Assembly (NCBI GenBank): GCA_021234155.1
Contig: JAJEKV010000487.1
Location: forward strand, 62,001 to 126,000
From: Isoetes taiwanensis
Taxonomy: Eukaryota > Streptophyta > Lycopodiopsida > Isoetales > Isoetaceae
Direction of reading: 5' to 3'
Length of the DNA stretch: 64,000 bases
Shown: in pieces, positions 15,600-30,369 of the stretch
How the letters are laid out: the number at the start of each line of letters is the position of its first letter
Numbering within the stretch: position 1 is the first letter of the stretch
Made by a program: the position numbers and the translations under genes
Notes under the pieces: model-generated
Database searches by the model: none
Told to the model about the DNA's origin: nothing
Seen by the model: only the letters and a program-made list of their open reading frames with translations

Positions 15600-15930
15600 C
15601 ATTTTATCAATGGAAACGCCCCTAACAGCAGTTAGGGGCGAATTATCTCTAAATGCGAGAGTCCACTAAATGGACTCTCGCATCTCTCTCATAATCTCTC
15701 CTCCCATTTCGTCTCTCAAATCATGTCTCATGCTCTCTCGATTCACATGTGGCCGAGGCCTCTCTCTCTCTCTCTCTCCCTCCCTCCCTCTCTGGTTTCC
15801 CACATGCAAGCAATTTTTTTTATCTCTTGCAATATACAACGAGAGATAAAATTTGTACGTATTTGGGGAAAGATGCATGAGAGACAATTACCTCTCAATA
15901 TCTCTCAAGCCTTAACCCCCTTTAATTAAC
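15600..15930. repeat. Harbinger-type spacer copy 1 with hairpins and short CT tract
   Basis: Hairpin 1 is CGCCCCTAAC-AGCA-GTTAGGGGCG (15617-15640), a perfect 10-bp stem. Hairpin 2 is an 11-bp perfect stem, GCGAGAGTCCA (15655-15665) pairing with TGGACTCTCGC (15671-15681). An imperfect CT/CCCT stretch occupies 15760-15794. CCCACATGC then precedes a third inverted repeat around ATCTCTTG...CGAGAGAT (about 15822-15847), followed by a GAGAGACAATTACCTCTC block. The same order recurs at 17.0, 23.7, 25.3 and 31.9 kb. No LINE has inserted in this copy. Confidence 0.8.
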
Positions 15931-17019
15931 ACTTTTTATTGACAGACGTAAACGGGCAGGACCGGGTAGCCATGAGCAGCTTTTGCCCTCTCTAGCTATA
16001 TGGAATCGTTTCTAGCTATGGCACAAGCTTTGGCTTTCTGTATTTCAGGCTTAAAGAATGACGAATCATGGCACAAACCATGAAGAAAACTTATAAAATC
16101 ATGGCTCTAGTGCACAAATCCCTCCAGACCTTGTTTTTACAGTTTTTTACTTTTTGGTTCACTTCTGCCATAACTCACAGAAACCCATAGCTTCTTTTTA
16201 TCATTTTTGGATACTAAGAAGCTTTCGAACTAAGAAGTTTCAAGTTTTACTCTATCCCAATGAACAAATCACACCTGGCCCAGTGCCAATTTTATAGGCT
16301 CTGCCCAGTGTCGATTTTTCAATGCAATCTTTGAATTTTGAACGAAATTTCTCGTATTTTATAGGATCTGACTCTATTTAATTCAATACATGGCTACCCT
16401 CGTTTATTGCCTTTGACAGAAGGTATGCTACCTTCATCTATTGTCTTGCCATGCCCAGGTTGCTTTGCTGCTAAAGCTGCAAATGCTGCTCCTAAGCCTA
16501 TAAATCCAGACCCTGTAAATATTTCTGGGCCAAGAAGTTTTTTGTAAAACCTGTGCTGTAGAAAAGTAAAGGCCAACATTTCTACCACCACGATTTTTTG
16601 CCAGAGTTCAGTAAAAGAACTAATTCGAAGAAGCAAGATACTTTCTCACCTCAGAATCAAGATAATCTAAACCTCTCTTTCGAAGACATAAGGCACACAT
16701 TTGTTATATTCCAACCTTTCTTCAAATCTATCTGTATTTCAGAAATGCCAGGGCCATTCAAATCTGCAACATGTGGGCATCAAGCAAACAGCTGTATTAT
16801 TTTAGATGAATCTGCCAGAAGATTGTGACCAAACAATCACATTTCGCCCTTCAATCTTCTTCCTGGACCTACCCTGCTTTGCTCAGAATTCTGGAGTTCA
16901 AAAAGCTCTGTCCTCTTCCAAAGGTACCCTGCCTGCAAGAAGCAAAAGGGAAAAGGGTACCCTGCCTACAAAAAGGAAAGGGAAAAAGGCTTAACTGGTT
17001 ATAAATATTCTCTCATACA
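15931..17019. other. Non-coding interval, no gene seen
   Basis: No supportable gene. A small imperfect repeat built on GGGTACCCTGCCT occurs at 16923-16990. Confidence 0.5.
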
Positions 17020-17275
17020 CAAATAGGTGAGAGTGAGTTTTTTCCACTCTCACCTCCCTCTCGCTCTCTCTTGCCTCTCTCATCATCTCTCCCACAAAAT
17101 TTTTGATCATGTGGGAGAGCTCTCTCCCTCACTCCCTCCCTCCCTTCCCCTCTCTCTCGTTGGCCACATGCTCCAATTTTTTTTTCTATCTCGTCATATA
17201 CGGCGAGAGATAATTATATTATGAGAGACAACGAAAGATTATTATTTCTTATTGCTTAATAAGGCCGGTTAGAGA
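17020..17275. repeat. Harbinger-type spacer copy 2
   Basis: GGTGAGAGTG (17026-17035) pairs perfectly with CACTCTCACC (17045-17054). A CT-rich but not pure tract follows, then GGCCACATGC (17162-17171), the inverted repeat ATCTCGTC/GGCGAGAGAT (about 17188-17211), a GAGAGACAACGA block and TTAATAAGGCCGGTTAG. The CGCCCCTAAC hairpin is missing here. Neither a Myb nor a transposase frame directly flanks it. Confidence 0.7.
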
Positions 17276-17559
17276 AAAAATATTATTTTATGCCGAATAT
17301 TCGTAGCGCATATTTTTCGATATCCCTGTTTTTCCATGCTCTGTGCATAATAACCACCATTCTTAGAATCGAGAAAAATCGAGTGCACAAACGAATGCTC
17401 TGTGCATAACTCCAGTTCACAAATCGGGCAATGACTTTTTGAATTTGCACGAAATTCTGATTGTGAGTCTATCTGGACGGAACTCCGATTGTAGGTCTCC
17501 GGAAATCGTTGGCTCCAAGCTTAAATCTAGAAATCACTGGCTGATATTTTAAATCATTT

Positions 17560-20500
17560 TAAATAGAATAGAATAGAATATACATTAATGTCCCTTGCCG
17601 TGAGGCCCCGGACTTGTGTAGCATGGGCGAGCTCCTAAAAGGGCGCTACTAGCACATCATTTGTTATGATGTAGCCTTTTCGGCGCTGACTTTTTCCCTA
17701 TTATTACCGGCATCCCGCGCCCGGCCGTTGGCGGATGCGGTGATGCGTCGTTATCAATCGGCTTTTTAAGCGAACAATTTGTATGGGGTTTATGATAAAA
17801 CTTTTGTATCGGGTCATATATAAACCCTCTTTCAGCGTATTGTACTTCTCGTAATGCGGTCATCATTTTACGGATCTCGAAGTGATTACATTATTGTCAT
17901 CGAAATATCTACGGTTCCCCATCTTATATTTACGTATTTGTCTGCGATGTCTGGTATATGGGGCAATTATTAATCCGTGGTTCTCATCCTCTACTCTCCC
18001 ATTGTCCGCAGTTACGCATATCGATCTTCCTTGTCTATTCCTCTCCACTGTCTTTTTAGATTCTCGGATCATGACTCCCCATCTGAATCTAGCCAAGATA
18101 TCTCTTTGGTTTTCCCGATTATGTTATCCGGAACCTGGCCCTGGTGTCCTACTTGCTGATCCGGGTTGAAAGCATCATGAGCGAGGTTGTCTTGGGTCTG
18201 TGTGTTTTACTGCGGCCATGCTCTTGTGGCTCTCATGCCCCTCCTCATTCAACGCCCTTTATTTATTAGATCGCTTTCGGGTTTAATCCCATCTCTCTGC
18301 GGTCCAATTTGCCACATCTTTAAACCATCCGCTGCCTATGAGGATGTGTGATTTTCTTGACTTCGGTGATTGCAATACTAGACAATTTCCTAATTAGGTA
18401 CCTTATGGTTCTCTCCCATGTTCTCACCTCCATTGGTTTTGCCCCCTGTTTGAGGACCATGATTGTCGATGGCGTATTTGTCCTTACTTTAAATTCATGC
18501 ATGCATTACTCTTGCCTAAGGATTCCTTCTTTTTCCCATTTTCTCATGCGGTTAGGCTGGCCCCAAGCTTACGCCCCATATAATTGAGTAGTGGCTACTC
18601 TTTTGCCTTTGAATAAGTAACATTTGATATCGGTCAATTATTACGCATACATTTGGGACATTCTTCATATTGAAATAACTCCTATATTTGGAACACAGGG
18701 TACTTCGCCCCTTGGCCCACTTCCACTGTGCCATCGCATCATACCCTAGATATCTATATTCCGATTTGCTTCCTCTATTTCTTTTTTCCTTATATCTGAA
18801 AGTCTGTGTAATGCATTCTTATGGCCAAAGATGACTATCTTAGTTTTTTTGCTAGATTTACCAGTGAGCCCGGTTTCTTCCGCTGCATTGTTCTAGAATT
18901 TTTAGCGGTCTGTGCATCCCCTTATTTTTGTGGCCATCATGCTTAGATCATCGGCATATAGCATAATCGGTACCTTCGTGTCTCCCTAGCGTAAGGGTGT
19001 ATTCTTCCCTCTTCGGCTGTTACGCTATGTAGCCCGCAAAGCATCTATGTATATTCCAAATAAAGTTGGGGATAGCGAGGCAACTGTTTAGCTTTGTGTC
19101 CGCGGTTTATTGGTGTCCTTCTTGCTCTATCTTGGCATATACCTATGGTATAGTCTTGCAATCCCGATCCTACCATGTTTCTTGGGGCTTGCATGTCCAT
19201 CAACCTTTGTAATAGCTTCCCCTCGGTCTGTGGCCGAATGCTTTCACGAAATCTACAAAGCGTGGATGATCTTTTCTTCCCTGTGCTTTGTTACGTTCTT
19301 TTAATATCCTAAGGGTTTACTAGATGGCCGGTGGTTGTGTTCCGGCTGAATCACTTTGCCCTTGTGCTCTCTGTTTTCTTTTTCTGCCCATTTCTTTAAT
19401 TTGTTATCCGATTGCTTTTCCAAACCATTTTGCGAAAATGGAACTCACCATTATTGTCCTATAGTTTCTGGATCTTGCACGCTTCTTTTTGCAATGCTGG
19501 AGGTATGACTCTATTGTATGTCCACGTCTTCTAGAAGCCCTGTGTGTATGATGCCGTTGAAAAATGCGTGACACATCGCTAATTTACGTCTCGGCACATT
19601 TTAGTAATTCCACAGTCCATGAAGTATAGATCAGGGGCTTTGTGGTTAGCCATCTGTTTTAGGGCTACCATTACCTCTAGCATGTTGAAGCATGGTTTGT
19701 CCGAATCCTGCAACATTGGTATTGATACAGGGGGTGCCCCTGTCTTATATAATTTCTCCAGGTATTTCTCCCATCCTGCTGTTCCAATACCGTCCTGCTC
19801 ATTCCCTGTTTTCATATTATCCCCTCCCTTCTTTTTGAATCCCCTCCAGAATCTTCGGGGCTGTTTCTTCAACAATTTTCCCATATACCATTGATGTTGC
19901 AGTAGGTTATTATTCCTTTTTATCTTCACTAGTCTTATGTATGCTGCTTTTTCTATCTGGTATGTCTCCTTCCCTATATGCTCTTTGTGGTCTTCCTCTG
20001 GTCTTCATTGTCGGGGTTGGGCCCCCAAACCCTGCTTGTGTTGTTCGGTCTTCGTTTCCCCTTACGCTTCTTTACGCCCCTCTGTTACGATTCCTTCTAG
20101 CGTTATCGCCCTTAGTGCTTCCCCGACAATGCTCTCTCCACTTTGTTGTATTGTCAACAGGGGATGTATGTTTTCCTTCTCCAATTCCGATATTTTTGCT
20201 ACTCCCTGTGTCCCCACATTCTGTTCTTGCGATTGGGTAGCCTGTTCTCTTACCCTCTTGTGAAGGTAGACTTTTGCCATTCGACCCCCTTTGTATCCTT
20301 GCTTGGTTGGCTCCACGGCTTTGGCTAGCTCACAATGCGACCCTTATTATTTGCATTCTTTGTTAGAACTCTGTACTTTGATTCCATTCCTCAATATGGA
20401 TCCCATCCGCAAAATTCTGTCTTTGGTTGCCAAGTCCCTCAGTGTCAGGTTTATGTGTCTCGATCTCCCTCTCCATTGACCTGACCGTAATGCCTTGACA

Positions 20501-21090
20501 ATGACGCTCATGTGTTCCTTGAACACTGTCTCTATCACTTCTGCAGTAACTCGATATATATCCTCGTTAGGTTACCAGTTAGTGGGTCTAGCCCTCGCTA
20601 TCCTAGTGTACGGCGGAGGCTTAGCCTCTCTGTCCCGTATCTTGCCCCGTCCACCTTTTACTCTGAGGATCTCGTAGCCTTTTGTTTTGCACTTTCAATG
20701 GTCCAGTTTTACCTTCGTGTGTTCCCTCAATATTTTGTCGTTTTGTCGTCCGCATATCATCCACTCTTCTCCAATTTTCTGTCTATTTCTGTCCGTTTGT
20801 TCGTCCACCATGGCAATATTTTATTATCTATATTTGCTTACATGTCACCCCCTTGTCCTGTGTTTTTCCGACTTCGACATATTCGCCACCCTTTTCTGCG
20901 TTCAGATTCGGTTTCTACCATGATATGGTCCATCTCCCTTTGATTTGCCTGCTATCATCTTCCTGTTGTTGGTGAATGTATCATGTTATTGTCTAGAGTA
21001 CCGACTTACCCTGTATATGTCCACGGGTGATACCGGTCAGAGTGTATCTACTGTGACTCTTCCTCCTGTTATCATATGTGTCACCCAGAA
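17560..21090 (-). mobile_element. Degraded LINE, minus strand, internally deleted
   Basis: Non-LTR retrotransposon read right to left. Frames 20538-20347 (RHINLTLRDLATKDRILRMG) and 20316-20062 look like the C-terminal part of an ORF1 nucleic-acid binding protein. Frame 19929-19579 gives PRRFWRGFKKK, GWEKYLEKLYK and ALKQMANHKAPD, the linker typically found between endonuclease and reverse transcriptase. A YADD catalytic motif is readable at 18959-18948 (PIMLYADDLS). The left end terminates in (ATTCT)n at 17560-17580, read on the minus strand as the 3' tail. Many stops and frame shifts occur. No endonuclease domain is visible between ORF1 and the linker, so the copy appears internally deleted. 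The 5' boundary near the T-run at 21095 is uncertain. Confidence 0.65.
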
Positions 21091-22699
21091 GTGTTTTTTT
21101 TTTTTTTTTTTTTTTGCATGGTCATAACATGAATGTATGAAGGTATCGGCAGTTCCACAATCAGTTGCTCATTTTCGCTATGGAGTATAATACTTTAGAT
21201 CGGCAGCGATTCACATCAAAAGCAGGCAATTTAAGATACACAGTAAAGCTGTTTTACAAGTGTCATCCGTCATTTCAATTTTCTATTCAAAATTCTCAAA
21301 ACAAAATAACATTGGTGTATTCAGATAACATTTGGCATATTCAGCCATGCTTAAAGCATGGTATTTTCTCAAGAAACACAGTTCCTCTCTGATACAAGAC
21401 TTCATCCACTTCAGTTAAACGATTAGATTCAGCCAAGGGTTGTAACGGGTTACCCATCTTTGCAAATGACAGAGACCACCTACGAAACATAAGCTAAAGA
21501 GGATTGATTCAAAAGAAAAACAAAACAATAAGAAAACAAAAACTAAAGGTTATATCCTATCCCCCTCAAACCCCTTCCACTTTTTCCCTTCTTTCTGTCC
21601 TTTCCTTGCTGCTTTCTTCCATGGATTCACTTCTTCTGCTTCTTTTCTGTCGAGGGCTCTCCTATCTTCTTTACCTTTTCTAGATTTCTATGCATATAAG
21701 CCTGGCATATAAAATCCACTGGATTTTTCTCACAACAAAAAATGCAGACCTTGCCATAGTCGGCTATCATAAGATTATCTTTGGTAGGCATTTGGAAGAC
21801 TTACACGTATTCTTTGCATGCATCGTTTGTTGAAGCATTGCATCACTCTGTCCATATCTTGGCACCGGACTGTATCATTCTTGTCTGCCAAAACTCCAAG
21901 CACTCCTAGAAGACCAAGGTTATAACCTGCATCCTTCATCGACTACGCATGGTGAATACGATCACAAAACAAGCAATGGGGCCAGCGCTGACTTATGCAT
22001 GGCCTTGGGCCTTTATGTAAAGCATATGCATTCCGGCTCACAAATGCACCACGGGTTTAGATCTTCAAGGTCTGGGTTCCATGGCACCTTGAGATTGCGG
22101 AACCCGATCTCGAGGCTTCCTAGTTGGTACGCCTATCCCCTTAGCCATCGTTGATGATCTTCTTCCCTTTATCCATTCTAATTACGGAATCTGCCCGGGA
22201 CGGGTTGGTACTTGCTTGAAGTCGAATTTCGAGGAATAAAGAAAACTTGGAGGTGGAGCTTCACTCTTCGTCTTCTCCTTGTTATACCTTTTAGGGTTAC
22301 GAAATCTATCTAAATTCCCCCTTCTTTATTACGCCCGTCTGTCTTAATTGCCGGTCTTGTCTTATCCTGTCCTTCTTATTTTCGTATGCGTGTATCCGCC
22401 ACCTGTCTACTACCTGTTACACTGACATCTGTACTATGTCCTCCCTTAATCCTTAATCCATAATTCATTATTCATTATTTCCCTTCCCCTAGGTCTAATG
22501 ATTGTGATGATTACGGTGTCGCGTCGGACCGGTCGTATGTATTAATTCCCTACATTTTAGATTTGATTTACATTTTCTCCCAATTTCTCCAACTTTTGCC
22601 ACGTCTCCCATTCTTTTAGTATTTCAAATAATTATGTAAATTCGGTTCCTTACCAGCTTTAATTAATATTACGTTGTACCAAATTAAATAACTTAAATA

Positions 22700-22797
22700 A
22701 TTTAAATTTAAATTTAAATTTAAATTTAAATTTAAATTTAAATTTAAATTTAAATTTAAGTTTAAGTTTAAGTTTAAATTTAAATTTAAATTTAAAT
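22700..22797. repeat. (TTTAAA)n tract
   Basis: Nearly uninterrupted hexamer TTTAAA/AATTTA repeat of about 98 bp. A few internal A-to-G changes give TTTAAG units. The sequence is self-complementary throughout. Confidence 0.95.
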
Positions 22798-23157
22798 ACC
22801 CCCTTTTTTTTTTAACGGTTCTTTAATTTGAATTCACAGAATGCGAGTCTCAATTCCTTTCGGCTCATGTTTTTACGTACTTGCGAGTTCCACGACTTTC
22901 TCTCTGAATCAATCTCCAATCTTGGATCATAGTGGTACTCCCCTGCTTGACCTATTACCCTTTTGTTTTCACATATTATTTTAGGACATTAATCCAAGAA
23001 CATATTCATATCCGACGATTAAAACCTTCCTCTTGCGAGAGCATAGTTCTTGTACATATCTACTCTATAATCTATAATATATAATCTCGGGGAATGTACT
23101 TATCGATATCGCTTTATCCCATTTGCCATGTAGACGCCGCCCATTGCGGGCTGCTAG

Positions 23158-23202
23158 AACATCGCCCATCGCCCATCGAACATCGCCCATCGCCCATCGC
23201 CT
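23158..23202. repeat. CATCGCC minisatellite
   Basis: Six tandem copies of the heptamer CATCGCC, one of them changed to CATCGAA. Confidence 0.9.
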
Positions 23203-23792
23203 GTAAATTGATCGAATCTTTATGATTGTACAGTTGTGGCACCTGTAGAAGCCTATAGATCAGAAAAAGAGGTAAACAATTGGGATACAATAGTTTATGT
23301 AGAAATTGCCCTGTTTTGAGTTCCAAATCAGCTCCATTTTACTTTTGGAGGTTGGATTTGGTGTTGCTTCGCAGTGCTTGGGATAAATCATCCCATGTTT
23401 GCACTATTGTGCAAAAAATTTAGATATGCATGCTCACAAAAAGCAGAGTCAGATTATTCTTTACTAGAAGAATCATCGGATTTGGGCGTTTTGCATGTGG
23501 ATTCTCTCCACATTTTTTTGTTTGAAAGATTGGATGCGAAATGAATTGGTTTGAGTAAGAGGCTGGAGGCGAGGGATGCCATAGCCCGACAAAAATAGCC
23601 CCGCCAATCTTACGAGCTTTGGCGCCATAGGTGACTAGAAAATATTTTATGGTGCGAAAAAAATTAATTCGAGCATGCTCCCTCCTAATGGTTTAAAGTC
23701 AAAGAAAATGCCCCTAACAATAGTTGGGGCAAATTATCTTACATGGAGAGTCAAGTATTTGTCTCTCTCCTTATCTCTCTCCATCTCCCCCT

Positions 23793-24143
<351 letters not shown>

Positions 24144-24290
24144 TCTCTCTCATTGGCCACATGCACGAAATTTTTTTATCTCTCGTCGCATACGACGAGA
24201 GATAATTTTTATACCGTATGTGGTGAGAGAGAATGAGATATAATTATCTCTCGCATGTTAACAAGGCTAGTTAGGCCAAACTAAAAAAAA

Positions 24291-25285
24291 AGTGCCGGAT
24301 TTTTATTTTTTACGCCGAAAAACTTCTTGGTTCCCCCTTCCCCTGCTCCTTCATGAGCCGACTGCTTCTCCAAGAATCGTGAGCAGGAATCATGAGCCTT
24401 CCAGGAATCGTGAGCATGCAAGCTATGCAGGAATCACATTCAAGCTATGCAGATTTGCTGGCCCATCATCTTCATGAGTTGGCCGCTTCTCCAGGAATCA
24501 TGAGTGCAGGCTTCTTCAACCATATTCAAGCAAAGTTTTTGGTTTAAAGCCCTATTTTGATCTTTCAAGCCATATTCTGGCACATTCAAATCATTTTAAG
24601 CCATGTTTGATCGGATTTGTTTGAAGCCCAGATTGCAATATGCCTCTGCTGCACAGATTTGCATTAGATTTTGAATCTTTTTGTTGTATGGGCAGTTAAA
24701 AGTTGCAAATGCAAAACTTCAAAGAAACACAGAATAGAAACAAACACATTTTGTGTGACGCTCATGACCTTAGAAACGCACAACCCACAGGACAGAACCT
24801 GCAGGACAAGCTGGTGAAGATTAAAAGCTCATTTTGGGCGGCCATGTTGGGGTCCAGCGAAGAAGGTATGGCCAACGGCAAACGACAGGGCAGGAAAGCC
24901 CCAACTCAACTAGTGGCATACAGTGCACCTGTTAACAAACGAAGGCATTAATTTTATTCTTCACGTCATATTTAGCCGAAGAACAGAAGGATTTTTCGGA
25001 AATAAACAAAGTATTAAAGCGAGTATAAATTTGTTGATCACGGGGTTGTATTAGAAGCCCACCTTCACAAAGAACGACAAATTTTAATTGATGGATCCGG
25101 GGCTTAATTGTTGATCCGGGGCTGTATTAGAAGTCTAGCGGCGGCATCTAAGCTAAGCGATGGAGCTAGAGCTACATCTGCTCACAGAGCAGTCTTTGAG
25201 TGCGGAAAAGGCCCTCGTTTCGAAACACGAATGGGTTATCCAAAACAAAATTTCGGACGCCTTCCCTTAACGGCCATAGGAAATG
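24291..25285. other. Non-coding interval, no gene seen
   Basis: Contains short repeats of CAGGAATCRTGAGC (about 24370-24500). No coding match. It sits where a Myb-like gene would be expected next to spacer copy 4, but none is visible. Confidence 0.5.
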
Positions 25286-25287
25286 AA

Positions 25288-27282
<1,995 letters not shown>

Positions 27283-27359
<77 letters not shown>
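27283..27359. repeat. (CT)n microsatellite, right of LINE
   Basis: Uninterrupted CT of 77 bp joining the LINE tail to GGCCACATGC (27367) of the Harbinger spacer. Confidence 0.95.
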
Positions 27360-27362
<3 letters not shown>

Positions 27363-27697
27363 GGCCGGCCACATGCTCAGTAAAAAATCCATCTCTCGTG
27401 ACATCACGGTTCCTCCCGAAATATACATGTATTTTTTTTTTTGGGGGAGAGGAGAGACGATTGTCTCTCGAGGCTTAACAGCCTCTGTTATTGGCAGATT
27501 TTTTGCTGTTTGCCGGATTTTCGATCACGCATCAATTCCGGCCGACGAGAGAAAATGTGGGATAATTCGATCGTAACGTTCAATTCGGGCGCCAAATTGT
27601 GGGATATTCAAGCCTGTATTTCTTGGTTATTACGGGCTATGTGGGATAATTCATTTCTAGTTTTCCCTCCCATTCTTTCGATTCAGGCCACTAAACC
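27360..27697 (+). promoter_or_regulatory. Spacer right half and 5' flank of transposase
   Basis: GGCCACATGC, a weak ATCTCTCGTGACATCACGG inverted repeat, a GAGAGACGATTGTCTCTC palindrome (about 27452-27469) and GGCTTAACAGCC precede the transposase ATG at 27698. The same motif order precedes the second transposase at 38969. A promoter role is inferred from position only. Confidence 0.45.
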
Positions 27698-28999
27698 ATG
27701 GATCCGGTCATTCTTGGTATGATTGCCATGCTTTTTCGTGCTTTGACACTCGGATTTGCATTACAGAGATACTGTTTGCAGCTATTGGAACTCAATGAGC
27801 TCGAAGATCCAATGACCCTGTTCGATGATGATGTTTTAGAAGACAACAATGGTATGTTTTTTTGCATCTGCGGCGTTAATGGTTCTTGTGGTTCAAAGAG
27901 GGTTAGAAGACCACCAAGAAGATTTTGGATTGCTCCAAGGCAGAGAACACAATGGGATAATATTGATAACCACGCATGGAATTGTATAGCTTCCTTTGAA
28001 GATGATATGTGGCACCAATTTTTACGGGATGAAGAGAGCCACATTTGAGAGATTGGTAGGTTTAATTGTGCCCTATCTTGTCGGGCCCGATATTAAAGTA
28101 AGGCCCCCTGTTGATCCTGGGAAAGCGATTGCTATGGTTCGTATTTTCTTGCACGCGGGGGATATGCCCTTACATGCTCGGTCGAGAGATTTTATGTTGG
28201 GAAAGCAATAAAGATGCAGAAATATACCAAGAAAATCACGCTTGTTTTGGCTTTCAAGACAATGCTTTACAAACGTTTTGTTGCAATGCCTACATGTGCA
28301 AGATTAATTCATGTGCATTAAGGAATTCCATGATGCAACAGGGGTTGCCCAATATATATGGTGCGGTTTGACGGATCCCATATTTTTTATGGAGGAAACC
28401 CAAAAAAAGACAATGGGGAAGACTATTACAACAGACATAAGAGGCATTCATGTCTCATGCAAGGAATTGTGACACATGGCGGACTTTTTATAAATGTTTG
28501 TGTAACAAGAAAAGAGTTGATCCATGATTCAAACCAGTTCAAGAAGAGCTCCATCTATAACAAAATTGCCTCCAAACAAATTTTGCAAGAACCATGGTGA
28601 CTCTTAGTGGCGTAGAAAAACTCAAGAAGGGCGACCCTCTTGATCAAGATGTTCAGTAAATATTCCACCTCTTCTATTAGGTGACTCAGCCTATTCTAGC
28701 AGGCCCTTTCTCCTTAAAGTTTTTCCTCAAAATCAGGGTGCTTATGGTAAGTTCAACAAAAGGATTTGTAGGGGCAGAGTGTGTGTGGAGAATGGATTTG
28801 GGATTGTTAAGGAAAAATTCAGGAAGCACTCAAACACTTGCGGGTGCATGTTGCCAAAGCTTCCAAGATCATACACGCATGTTGTGTTCTTTGGAACTTC
28901 AGATAATGGAACACAAGGGCTGGGACATCTTCGCCAATTGAGGATGATCCTCCACCAATTTACTACTATGAAACGAAGCCATGAACAAGGTCATTAAAA
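27698..28999 (+). pseudogene. PIF/Harbinger-like DDE transposase, copy 1, frameshifted
   Basis: Cut-and-paste transposase related to PIF/Harbinger and HARBI1. The first frame (27698-28045) reads MDPVILGMIAML and ends with RRPPRRFWIAPRQR and NAWNCIASFEDDMWHQF; the second copy has the same blocks. A frame shift near 28030 leads to FERLVGLIVPYL and VRPPVDPGKAIAM. The DDE core is readable: FDGSHIFYGG (first Asp, about 28366), YYNRHKRHSCLMQGIV, ELIHDSNQF (second Asp, about 28526) and VCVENGFGIVKEKF (Glu at 28788-28790). The GDSAY-type block near 28679 is also visible. At least four frame changes or stops make it inactive as it stands, but all three catalytic residues survive. Confidence 0.85.
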
Positions 29000-30369
29000 A
29001 AACAAGGTGATCAAATGAGGCACGCGTGTTATTTGAAAAACGGATGGACATGTGATCCTGTGATTGTTTTTTTGTAGACAAAAAATATTAAATTCAAATG
29101 TCAATTCTTATCCATCTCGCTATCTTTACTTATTTGTCAGGCATTTCTTACATTATGATAAATAAGTGATTGAGTTTAGAACTAAGTTTCCATTTACAGC
29201 CTCAAAACATTTCACTTAGAAATACTGAACAACCTGTTACAGAATTAGTGAGTCCTGTGACTTCACAATTAGAGAACTTACAAGAGCAGGAAAAATCATT
29301 TGTACACAAACAAGTTTGAAAAAAGAAGTTTATATTCATAAAAAAAGATTACATGGGCATATAAAGCCCTGTTCAAAATATTTGAGCATTTGAGCTGCCA
29401 GAAACATTCTAAGTGAGTCAAATGACTTCACTATACTAAAAACAAGTCTGCAACCTTCCAATGATACCAGGAAATCTGCATGAATACACATTGGCATTTG
29501 TTTTCAACTGTCAGTTTCCGAGCAATCATATGAGAAAAAAGAATGGCAGCCATGCCATTTAACAGAAACAAAGGCATTTTATAAAAAGAAAATGCATAAC
29601 AAAAAAAAAGAAGTGTAGGAGAGTCAGATTCGCATAGAAAGGGGACACAGATCACAAGGAAAGGTTGGACTACGAATTTGATGGAGGCACCACATTTCCT
29701 GTAGCTTCAAATATACACACTCCATATGCCCCCCAGACGGTTGTTTGCGTAATTTGTTGCCCATTCCAAAACCTCCCCGATCCACGGAAATGCCCATTCA
29801 AAATAAAATCTGAAATGGTCTCCCATCAAAATTTCGCCATGAATAACCTTGTGAGACATAACTTCAACTTCAGGGTCTCTTGGCTGGACAGTGGGAGATG
29901 AAAACTCGCTTTCTTCTTGCTCCACTTCGTCCGAAGAGTCTTCTTGATTTTCCTGAAAAATATTCTCTAAGCCGACAAAGGGTCACTAAATCGGCAGAGA
30001 ATCCCCACTGGCATGTCGGAAGAACCTCATCATTTGGAGGTAGGCGGTATCATGGGGCAGAATAGTAGGGCTTCTCGGAGGAAGATGAAGATGTGGTGGG
30101 TGGAGTTTGATAGGAACTCAAGAAGAGGAACTCAAGAAGAGGAACTCAAGAAGAGGAGCTTGCGTTAGGGAGAGCTTTCCGGTTCTTGCTCACTCTACTC
30201 TCCATATTGTCGAAGGGGCTTGCATGCAAGAATTGAGGGAGCTTAAGTAGCCTTTTACTTAATTTGGATGATCTGTGACTAGAAGGCAATATTTAATGCT
30301 AAAATAATAGGGATGTACAACTTCTTTAATATTTAAGAATACTTGGATGATTTTGTGACAGTTCAAAAA
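29000..30369. other. Non-coding interval between Harbinger parts
   Basis: No gene supported. A minus-strand frame starting about 30206 (MESRVSKNRKALPNAS) soon stops. Three 14-15-base repeats of GGAACTCAAGAAGA lie at 30114-30160. The target sites and true ends of the flanking elements were not found here. Confidence 0.45.

Larger units (their letters stand above)
21091..23640. other. Intergenic/low-complexity interval
   Basis: No gene recognised. It includes a 20-base T-run (about 21095-21115), an ATTTAA tract (22700-22797) and a CATCGCC minisatellite (23158-23202). The pyrimidine-rich stretch at 22300-22520 could be further decayed minus-strand transposon sequence, but I find no motif in it. 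Confidence 0.45.

Noticed and set aside
19937-20943. Long hydrophobic plus-strand frames
   Set aside because: They are antisense shadows of the minus-strand LINE ORF1 and linker region.
22700-22797. Palindromic TTTAAA tract as a possible replication origin or scaffold element
   Set aside because: Nothing beyond low-complexity AT repeat supports a function.
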